From: Bacteroidota bacterium
GTDB taxonomy: Bacteria; Bacteroidota; Bacteroidia; Chitinophagales; Chitinophagaceae
NCBI GenBank assembly: GCA_023423835.1
Contig: JAFAEW010000027.1
Location: 1 to 11,924, forward strand
Direction of reading: 5' to 3'
Length of the DNA stretch: 11,924 bases
Shown here one piece after another: positions 7,487 to 11,924 of the stretch (positions are counted from its first letter, which is position 1; the number at the start of each line of letters is the position of its first letter). The notes beneath the pieces are model-generated. The model searched no databases. It was not told where the DNA came from and worked only from the letters and a program-made list of their open reading frames with translations. Both the position numbers and the translations under genes were made by a program.

Positions 7487-7930
7487 CTAATCACAGCCTT
7501 CTTTGCGTCTCGTATCAATCAGGTATTGAATTTTCCATTCGCCGGATTTCCTTACCAACTGAAAAGAATTTACGCCGCAGTGCGAAAAATTTCCCTGCCA
7601 GTAAAACTTGTAGGGCGTCCATGCCATAGCTAAAGGACCACCAATGTGAACTGCAGCAAAACTTATCCTTTCATCGGCATCATTTGCCGCAATCTTATTT
7701 ATAAATTCAGCAAACCCTTCAACGGTTTCCGTTTTCACATTCCCGTTTTCATTTGTGATCGTTTGCAAAATAGCACTATCTGCAAAACAGCTTTTCAGCA
7801 GCCTTCCATCTGCCGTTTTCATTGCGGTAAAAAGCTGATTGATCACTGTTTTTACCGAATCTTCAGCCGTTTGTGCTTTTGAAGTCATCATGCCGGTTAT
7901 GAGTGCAAGAAGTAGAATTATACGTTTCAT
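7487..7930 (-). CDS. Secreted NTF2-like (SnoaL/DUF4440-type) protein
   Basis: The 147-residue product starts at ATG 7930, which gives a clean signal peptide: M-K-R-I, then a Leu/Ile core, with probable cleavage after SKA and Gln20 as the new N-terminus. An earlier in-frame ATG at 8005 would bury this signal behind 25 residues and is not preferred. The mature part is one NTF2-like cone fold. It has the helix DSVKTVINQLFTAMKTAD, then CFADSAILQT, a middle Glu/Val/Phe region, AMAWTPYKFYWQGNFSHCGVNSF in outline, and the terminal LIDTRRKEGC. This pattern matches periplasmic nuclear-transport-factor-2-family proteins widespread in Bacteroidota, whose activity is generally unknown. Two cysteines (in FSHCG and at the very end) may form a disulfide. 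It lies 81 bases downstream of a co-directional lipoprotein gene and could share its transcript. Confidence 0.83.
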   Translation of the reverse strand: MKRIILLLALITGMMTSKAQTAEDSVKTVINQLFTAMKTADGRLLKSCFADSAILQTITNENGNVKTETVEGFAEFINKIAANDADERISFAAVHIGGPLAMAWTPYKFYWQGNFSHCGVNSFQLVRKSGEWKIQYLIDTRRKEGCD

Positions 7931-8011
7931 CAATTTGATTTGAAAGAATAAATATAAACCATAAACAGCAGTTTTTAGTCCAAAAATGACGGACGGTGTT
8001 TTCACATCCGG

Positions 8012-8506
8012 CTATCTTTTAAAAATCCATAGCGCAGGTTCGTACCCTCTGTCCAATACAATTTCTTGTCCGTTAAATTTTACTGCATCGTATCGATTGT
8101 ATTCTCCCTCTATCGGTCCCGAAAATTTCACAACATCGAGCAGTATTGTATCGATCTTTTCTTCATTAACCTGCAGATAAAATGTTTTTGAGATGTTTTC
8201 AGAACTTCTTAAAGGAGCGAAAACTGTAGTAGCATAATAAACCGTCTTTCCAGCTTGTAAAAACTGTTTAATCTTTAAATCTTCTACAAATTGTATTTCC
8301 CCGTTTGAAACGTACGACAACTTCAATTTATCCGATTCGTTTAGTAGCGGATCACCATCTGCGGTCATTAATGTAAAATCAAAAGAAGGCGGCATTACGT
8401 TGGCGTTGGGAACCGGATGCGTATTCTTTTTGCAGCTTAGGGAGAAAGCGATAATCGCTAAAAAAATAATTAGGAGGAATGGGAATTTGAATTGAAAGGC
8501 TTTCAT
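8012..8506 (-). CDS. Small hypothetical lipoprotein
   Basis: This 164-residue protein has a lipoprotein signal: a basic start, a hydrophobic core (about 8-22) and Cys25 in the context F-S-L-S-C-K-K. The residues after the Cys are basic and polar rather than the acidic run that directs surface export in some Bacteroidota, so a periplasm-facing anchor is the simpler inference. The mature part is mostly beta-strand-like, with a short Pro-rich linker (31-40) and alternating segments such as FDFTLMTADGDPL, KTFYLQVNEEKIDTI and PIEGEYNRYDAVKFNG. No family was recognised. The gene ends with WIFKR and a TAG stop. The upstream spacer contains an orphan signal-peptide sequence on the opposite strand (8519-8587). 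The coding call rests on a clean lipobox and consistent codon use. Confidence 0.75.
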   Translation of the reverse strand: MKAFQFKFPFLLIIFLAIIAFSLSCKKNTHPVPNANVMPPSFDFTLMTADGDPLLNESDKLKLSYVSNGEIQFVEDLKIKQFLQAGKTVYYATTVFAPLRSSENISKTFYLQVNEEKIDTILLDVVKFSGPIEGEYNRYDAVKFNGQEIVLDRGYEPALWIFKR

Positions 8507-8518
8507 CTTTAAATAGCT

Positions 8519-8587
8519 TTGGTTAAAAAAATATTCATAACATTACTACTTTTTATCCTATTCTGTTCAACGGCTTTCGCTCAATAA
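8519..8587 (+). pseudogene. Orphan signal-peptide coding remnant (mature part missing)
   Basis: The plus strand between two minus-strand genes encodes a textbook Sec signal peptide of about 21 residues: V-K-K-I-F start, an uninterrupted Leu/Ile/Phe core, then C-S-T-A-F-A-Q, the common Bacteroidota signal peptidase I site with +1 Gln. Two consecutive TAA codons (8585-8590) follow the Gln codon directly. The N-terminal codon is GTT, with a TTG just before it at 8519, so the start may have decayed or may be TTG. A one-base frame change continues open as N-N-K-K-L-S-G to 8648, running into the NUDIX 3' end. The simplest reading is the relic of a secreted-protein gene whose mature part was deleted. 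A chance hydrophobic frame in A+T-rich DNA remains possible. Confidence 0.4.
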
Positions 8588-8627
8588 TAAGAAATTATCA
8601 GGTCGTGCTTATGAAAGACAAATAATG

Positions 8628-9089
8628 CTATTCAGTGTTCAACTTTAGTTGCTTCAAAAATTCGATTTGTCCCGCATTTATTTTTTCCTTTGCAACCTGA
8701 AGCGAAAACCATTCTGCTTTATCCACTTCATCAAAATCTTTGAATGTTCCGCTTTTTGGCGGCCATTCGAGCGTAAACTTATTGGATTGAATGAAGCAGT
8801 TTTCAAAATCCCGTTCAACCATCCAGGCTTTGATTCTTTTACCGCTGCTCAATTTTACCGGTTCTAATTCCACAAAATCGTCGCCGTCCATTTCATTGCC
8901 TGTTTCTTCAAAAAATTCCCTTTTTGCTACTTCGAGTGGATCTTCTGCATCGTTGTACTCTCCCTTTGGTATACTCCACGCGCCCTTGTCTTTTTTTTGC
9001 CAGAATGGGCCGCCCGGATGAACGAGAAGCACTTCTATTTCATCTTTCTTTTTCCGGTAAACCAATAGTCCTGCGCTTTGTTTGGCCAT
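8628..9089 (-). CDS. NUDIX hydrolase (COG4119-like)
   Basis: This 153-residue cytoplasmic NUDIX protein would hydrolyse a nucleoside diphosphate linked to another group. The NUDIX box GX5EX7REUXEEXGU is complete: Gly43, Glu49, Arg57-Glu58, Glu61-Glu62 and Gly64, within GEYNDAE...REFFEETG. The surroundings are distinctive: AKQSAGLLVYR at the start, LLVHPGGPFW (21-30) and GAWSIPKGEY (36-45). That combination resembles the COG4119 group of predicted NTP pyrophosphohydrolases. The later WPPKSG and FDEVDKAEWF segments also fit. The substrate is not determinable; a housecleaning or (di)nucleotide role is usual. It starts at ATG 9089, 23 bases after a near-consensus promoter, so it is probably transcribed separately from the genes upstream. 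Confidence 0.93.
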   Translation of the reverse strand: MAKQSAGLLVYRKKKDEIEVLLVHPGGPFWQKKDKGAWSIPKGEYNDAEDPLEVAKREFFEETGNEMDGDDFVELEPVKLSSGKRIKAWMVERDFENCFIQSNKFTLEWPPKSGTFKDFDEVDKAEWFSLQVAKEKINAGQIEFLKQLKLNTE

Positions 9090-9111
9090 GAATCGAACTT
9101 TTCCTGGAAAA

Positions 9112-9140
9112 GAAAGTTAAGCATTCTCAGCTGAAACAAA
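9112..9140 (-). promoter_or_regulatory. Candidate promoter for the NUDIX gene
   Basis: On the minus strand, TTTG (9140-9137) is followed after exactly 17 bases by TAACTTTC (9119-9112), a one-mismatch version of the Bacteroidota -33/-7 pair TTTG ... TAnnTTTG. The -7 element ends 22 bases before the NUDIX ATG. The -33 element is also the end of the T-tract of the neighbouring terminator. Confidence 0.5.
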
Positions 9141-9164
9141 AAACCCGCTGCTTTATACAGCGGG
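9137..9164 (-). terminator. Rho-independent terminator (minus strand; possibly bidirectional)
   Basis: CCCGCTG (9144-9150) and CAGCGGG (9158-9164) form a perfect 7-base-pair stem with loop CTTTATA. On the minus strand it is followed by six Ts, which suits ending the transcript of the lipoprotein gene at 9239-9694. On the plus strand it is followed by CATTTATTTTTG, so it may also stop antisense transcription. A second small stem-loop, CTTAAG-CACG-CTTAAG (9205-9220), lies between it and the gene. Confidence 0.85.
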
Positions 9165-9238
9165 CATTTATTTTTGTTTTGTTTTTCTAATCAGGTCATT
9201 GCATCTTAAGCACGCTTAAGGCAATAATCCAGGAATAA

Positions 9239-9679
9239 CTACTGCAATGTTCCCATTGCCTGCACGTTACTTCCGTTCATTACCCTCACCCGATAACCTT
9301 TTTTGCTGATGAGATCGGAATAAGTAACTGCGAGATTATTCGTCATCTTAACCGGGCTTGTTACGCTTAATCCGTTATTACCGTCAACAGGATTTAAGTT
9401 GGCATACACAAAATCCACTCCTGACACTGAATCGGCATTGACGATGGCAGCCGGCATGGAAACAGAAGGAACGTAGAATCCGCTTGTCAGCTGAATGGTC
9501 AACGATGCGGTACTGTCTGCCTGTTGCTGAATGGTAAATGTTCCTGCTTCAACGGGCGAACCCTGTGAATAATTGTACAGAATGTATTGCTGAGAGGGTA
9601 GATCCGGTTTGTTGGAGTCTTTCGTACAGGCAGTAAATAAGGCGGTTGAAATTAAAACGAAAAAGAAAACATGCTTCAT
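9239..9679 (-). CDS. Small lipoprotein with a faint CHRD-like pattern
   Basis: The predicted lipoprotein starts at ATG 9679; an upstream ATG at 9694 would add M-K-Y-V-S. From 9679 it is 146 residues, with the lipid-modified Cys at residue 18 in the context L-F-T-A-C-T-K-D. The mature protein is Ser/Thr/Val-rich and predicted all-beta: GTFTIQQQADSTASLTIQL, then NLNPVDGNNGLS, then VTYSDLISKKGYRVRV. This order (TF...TIQL, L-PVDG..G.S, .TY.DL....GY.V.V, ending in a short G-x-x) recalls Bacteroidota lipoproteins with a CHRD-like domain. The usual H-P-A-H-I-H cluster is absent, and S-V-S-M-P-A-A stands there instead. That relation is an inference from memory and may be wrong. It follows ypdA by 76 bases (61 if the upstream ATG is used) and precedes a strong terminator, so it is probably the last gene of that transcript. 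Confidence 0.72.
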   Translation of the reverse strand: MKHVFFFVLISTALFTACTKDSNKPDLPSQQYILYNYSQGSPVEAGTFTIQQQADSTASLTIQLTSGFYVPSVSMPAAIVNADSVSGVDFVYANLNPVDGNNGLSVTSPVKMTNNLAVTYSDLISKKGYRVRVMNGSNVQAMGTLQ

Positions 9680-9755
9680 CGATACGTACTTCATAATTAT
9701 ATTTTTCTCATAAAAGCCAAAAACTATACCACCGGAAAAAGGCTGTTTGTTAAAG

Positions 9756-10742
9756 TTATTTTATCGTAACAGGATCCTTTCTTTTCGCCAGAATATCGTC
9801 AATTATTATTTTTGCATGCACCCTTGAATTTTCAATGAACCATTTGTGGGTATCCATTCCACCGCAAACAACTCCGGCAAGATAAATGCCTTTTTGATTG
9901 GTTTCCATGGTGGAGATATCATGCGCGGGACATTTTTTTTCGTCATCCGAAATTTCAATTCCGAGTTCTTTCAGGAAATCAAAATCAGGCTGGTATCCGG
10001 TCAAGGCAATAACAAAATCATTGGCAACGGTTATCCTTCCTTCCGGTGTTTGCACGTCTACTTCCGTTTCCCTGATCTCTATAACCTGCGAACTGAAAAA
10101 TGCTTTGATGCTTCCTTCTTTAATGCGGTTATCAATGTCTGGTTTTACCCAATATTTTACCCGATGACTGATTTCCGGAGCACGTACAACCATAGTTACC
10201 TCCGCTCCTTTCCGCCAGCATTCGAGTGCCGCATCAACAGCAGAATTGCTGGCGCCGATGACGATCAGTTTTTGGAATGCGTAATAGTTTGGATCTCTAT
10301 AGTAATGCTTAACCTTCGGCAAATCTTCGCCCGGCACATCAATCTTTTTAGCTACATCATAGAAGCCCGTTGCCACAATAATATTTTCAGACATGTAGAT
10401 CGACTTTTCGGTTTTCACCTGGTACAACTCACCGACTTTTTCCACTGCTGTAACTTTTTCAAACAAATGAATGTTCAACTGATAATGCGCGGTAACCAGC
10501 CGGTAGTATTCCAAAGCCTCGTTTCTGCCCGGCTTGGGTTGCATGCTCAGGAAAGGAATCTCTCCAATTTCGAGCCGGTCGGCCGTTGAAAAAAAATGCA
10601 TGAAATAGGGATAATTATAGAGGCTGTTTACCAGGCTTCCTTTTTCAATAATCAAATAATTCAACCCCGCCTTTTTGGCTTCAATGCCACCGGCAAGACC
10701 GATCGGTCCGCCGCCAATAATTACTACATCGTATTTTTCCAT
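9756..10742 (-). CDS. ypdA: YpdA-family FAD-dependent (putative bacillithiol disulfide) reductase
   Basis: This 328-residue flavoprotein resembles thioredoxin reductase but lacks the C-x-x-C redox pair. Members of the YpdA family reduce bacillithiol disulfide with NADPH in Firmicutes. Visible motifs are the FAD-binding VVIIGGGPIGLA (6-17) with E33 at the end of the second strand, ATGFYD (124-129), the NADPH-binding VIGASNSAVDAALE (161-174), ALTGYQPDFDFL (246-257) and the C-terminal IYLAGVVCGGMDTHKW (286-301). Cysteines are C175, C271 and C293 only. The position equal to Cys14 of S. aureus YpdA is Ile14 here. The gene lies downstream of the NYN gene, separated by an octamer array, and is followed by a small lipoprotein. 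The spacer to the next gene shows no terminator. The family call is firm; thiol substrate and partners are unknown. Confidence 0.9.
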   Translation of the reverse strand: MEKYDVVIIGGGPIGLAGGIEAKKAGLNYLIIEKGSLVNSLYNYPYFMHFFSTADRLEIGEIPFLSMQPKPGRNEALEYYRLVTAHYQLNIHLFEKVTAVEKVGELYQVKTEKSIYMSENIIVATGFYDVAKKIDVPGEDLPKVKHYYRDPNYYAFQKLIVIGASNSAVDAALECWRKGAEVTMVVRAPEISHRVKYWVKPDIDNRIKEGSIKAFFSSQVIEIRETEVDVQTPEGRITVANDFVIALTGYQPDFDFLKELGIEISDDEKKCPAHDISTMETNQKGIYLAGVVCGGMDTHKWFIENSRVHAKIIIDDILAKRKDPVTIK

Positions 10743-10768
10743 TGGTTTTATTTCCGCTCTATTTTAAG

Positions 10769-10877
10769 TCACCCTCTCACCCTCTTACTTTCTCACCCTC
10801 TTACTTTCTCACCCTCTCACCCTCTCACTTTCTCACCCTCTCACTTGCTCACCCTCTCACTTTCTCACCCTCTCACT
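10769..10877. repeat. Octamer tandem repeat (13 full units plus partial)
   Basis: Thirteen contiguous 8-bp units run from 10769 to 10872, with a partial TCACT to 10877. Eight units are TCACCCTC. The others are TTACTTTC (two), TCACTTTC (two) and TCACTTGC (one). The order mixes the two types so that a 16-bp super-unit dominates, with two places where TCACCCTC is doubled. The plus strand is pyrimidine-rich with interspersed A; the transcribed (minus) strand reads GAGGGTGA repeatedly. The array fills nearly all of the space between the NYN stop codon, which it touches, and the ypdA start 27 bases away. Plus-strand Ser/Pro/Leu-rich frames across it are artefacts of the repeat. Confidence 0.97.
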
Positions 10878-11629
10878 CATTCGGCTATTTTTACATACAC
10901 GTGTTTTATATTCTTCTTATCTGTTTCTCTCTCATCAATATCGAAGTGCTTGAGGGATTTTATGAGTGGCGTTAATTTCGGAAATCCGAAATTTCTCGGA
11001 TCAAAATTCGGTTGTTTCTTCATGATGAGATTCCCAATATCGCCCAAAAATGCCCAGCCGTTTTCATCCGCCAGATCGGAAATACTTGATTTGATGAGGT
11101 TAATATCGGCCTTATTGATCTTATCGATCGAATGTTTTTTAGATGCCTTTTTTGGTTTCCCGTTTGTTGGTTCTTCAGCCTCATCGGGCACTGCAATGAT
11201 TTCTATATAAATAAATTTATCGCAGGCTGAAATAAAAGGTTTTGGCGTCTTTTGTTCGCCAATTCCAAAAACCGTCATGCCCGCTTCCCGTAACCTTATG
11301 GCCAGCCGGGTAAAATCGCTGTCGCTGCTAATGATACAAAAGCCGTTTACCTGACCGGAATATAAAATGTCCATCGCATCAATAATCATGGCCGAATCCG
11401 TAGCATTCTTTCCCTGCGTATAGCTGTATTGCTGCACCGGCGTGATGGCATTTTCCAGCAAAACTGTTTTCCATCCACTCACGGTTGGTTTCGTCCAATC
11501 ACCATAAATCCTTTTAAAGGTTGGCGTGCCATATTTCGCGATTTCCTCCATTATTCCTTTGATGTTGGAATACGGGATATTATCGGCGTCTATCAAAACT
11601 GCAATGCGCAAATCCGTTTTATCGAGCAT
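10877..11629 (-). CDS. NYN (LabA-like PIN) domain protein with C-terminal LOTUS/OST-HTH-like domain
   Basis: This 250-residue cytoplasmic protein is a predicted RNA-binding nuclease. The N-terminal NYN domain (about 7-145) carries the expected acidic metal-site residues: D14 and D16-N17 in VLIDADNIP, D44 in RIYGDW, K74-N75 and D78 in GKNATDSAM, and D103/D105 in SSDSDF. TVFGIGE (119-125) and the SACDKFIYIE strand close the fold. A Lys-rich, disordered-looking linker (about 148-168) leads to a C-terminal domain (about 172-248) with NGWAFLGDIGNLIMKKQPNFDP-type helices, the FGFPKLTPLIKSL pattern and a final VYVKIAE strand. These are characteristic of LOTUS/OST-HTH RNA-binding domains. The combination is common for COG1432 proteins, and targets are unknown. 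Repeats flank the gene on both sides. It is probably the first gene of a unit with ypdA. Confidence 0.9.
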   Translation of the reverse strand: MLDKTDLRIAVLIDADNIPYSNIKGIMEEIAKYGTPTFKRIYGDWTKPTVSGWKTVLLENAITPVQQYSYTQGKNATDSAMIIDAMDILYSGQVNGFCIISSDSDFTRLAIRLREAGMTVFGIGEQKTPKPFISACDKFIYIEIIAVPDEAEEPTNGKPKKASKKHSIDKINKADINLIKSSISDLADENGWAFLGDIGNLIMKKQPNFDPRNFGFPKLTPLIKSLKHFDIDERETDKKNIKHVYVKIAE

Positions 11630-11668
11630 AAAAACTAATTGAATTTATTTTTGGAACAAAAGCCCTTG

Positions 11669-11676
11669 CAAAGATA
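11669..11676 (-). promoter_or_regulatory. Bacteroidota-type -7 promoter element of the NYN gene
   Basis: On the minus strand TATCTTTG, followed by CAA, matches TAnnTTTG perfectly and has the same TTTGCA extension as the queA element. It ends 39 bases before the NYN ATG. No good TTTG is seen at the expected -33 position (CAAT stands there). Confidence 0.6.
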
Positions 11677-11699
11677 AGATTTGAAGAAAGAACTGATTG

Positions 11700-11855
11700 C
11701 CTTTAAGGTTATAAGGGTTCATTTTCCAGGCGGCTGCATTGTTGCTTAGATAATAAGGATTCTTTTCTAAACGGATAGCGTTGTTGTGAAGGTAATAAGG
11801 TTTCTTCCTCTAAGACGGCAACGGTTGTTATTAAGGTAATAAGTTAATACGTTCT
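11700..11855. repeat. Decayed 42-44-bp tandem repeat, about 3.5 units
   Basis: Four ATAAG(G) cores at 11711, 11753, 11795 and 11839 are spaced 42, 42 and 44 bases apart. Each core is preceded by an AAGGT(A)-like segment and followed by a T-rich stretch, then C(G)GC/ACGG and TTGTT. Unit identity is partial, so the array looks old. The stretch 11630-11924 holds no recognisable gene: only the NYN promoter, this array and the inverted copy at its end. Confidence 0.6.
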
Positions 11856-11921
11856 TTCAGGAGGACCGAAAACAAAAGACAAGAATCAAACGGGCATCCT
11901 TAACCTTATTACCTTCATAAC
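11783..11921. repeat. Inverted repeat pair, 19 of 20 bases matching
   Basis: GTTGTGAAGGTAATAAGGTT (11783-11802) matches the reverse complement of 11902-11921 with one difference, including 13 contiguous identical bases. The left arm is part of the 42-bp tandem array; the right arm is an inverted copy near the window edge. The 99 bases between them include the fourth array unit and an otherwise featureless stretch. Confidence 0.8.
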
Positions 11922-11924
11922 AGG

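Noticed and set aside
7931..8005. Upstream ATG at 8005 for the NTF2-like gene
   Set aside because: It would place 25 residues before a complete signal peptide beginning at ATG 7930.
9846..10589. 247-residue plus-strand open frame opposite ypdA
   Set aside because: It is an antisense shadow of a clear flavoprotein gene; its Phe/Cys/His-rich composition matches no family and it has no start context.
10769..10877. CRISPR array
   Set aside because: Units are 8 bp and contiguous, with no unique spacers and no cas genes; this is a minisatellite.
10596..11210. Plus-strand Ser/Pro/Leu/His-repeat open frame crossing the octamer array (also 10742-10975)
   Set aside because: The repeat simply lacks plus-strand stops. 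The frame runs antisense to the well-supported NYN gene and ypdA, and the repetitive peptide mirrors the octamer.

Overview
The window looks like chromosomal DNA from a Bacteroidota, most likely Chitinophagales/Chitinophagaceae-like; the genus cannot be fixed from sequence alone. Evidence: promoter -7 elements of the form TAnnTTTG(CA) before queA and the NYN gene, signal peptides ending in FAQ/KAQ, lipoproteins beginning C-K-K or C-T-K, weak Shine-Dalgarno sequences, moderate G+C, and a typical gene set (MltG, QueA, YpdA-type reductase, DUF1080 protein, Cft2-like MBL protein). No plasmid, phage, transposase, tRNA or rRNA was seen.

Left part (1-3676): the 3' part of mltG overlaps a YihY/BrkB-type membrane protein gene by one base. 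That gene runs head-on, with a 3-base gap, into a minus-strand trmH. trmH diverges from queA across a 210-base spacer holding a promoter, a 6-codon upstream ORF and a G+C-rich hairpin. A strong terminator closes queA. This part is housekeeping: peptidoglycan strand termination and tRNA modification.

Middle (3677-7486): all plus strand. A secreted DUF1080 protein ends at a hairpin/T-tract. Then come a degenerate cupin protein, a three-part MBL/beta-CASP/RMMBL nuclease-like protein and a membrane-anchored neutral zinc metallopeptidase.

Right part (7487-11924): all minus strand. Read in the direction of transcription, the order is a NYN (LabA-like PIN) protein with a C-terminal LOTUS-like domain, a YpdA-family FAD reductase, a small lipoprotein with a faint CHRD-like pattern, and a terminator. 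A NUDIX hydrolase follows with its own promoter, whose -33 element overlaps that terminator's T-tract. Last are a small lipoprotein and a secreted NTF2-like protein.

The most unusual structures are non-coding. A 13-unit octamer minisatellite fills the NYN-ypdA gap and abuts the NYN stop codon. A decayed 42-44-bp tandem repeat with an inverted copy lies on the other side of the NYN gene. An orphan signal-peptide coding sequence, stopping right after its cleavage site, lies between the NUDIX and lipoprotein genes. No convincing new defence or mobile system is visible; the NYN-LOTUS gene with its two flanking repeat arrays is the best place to look further.
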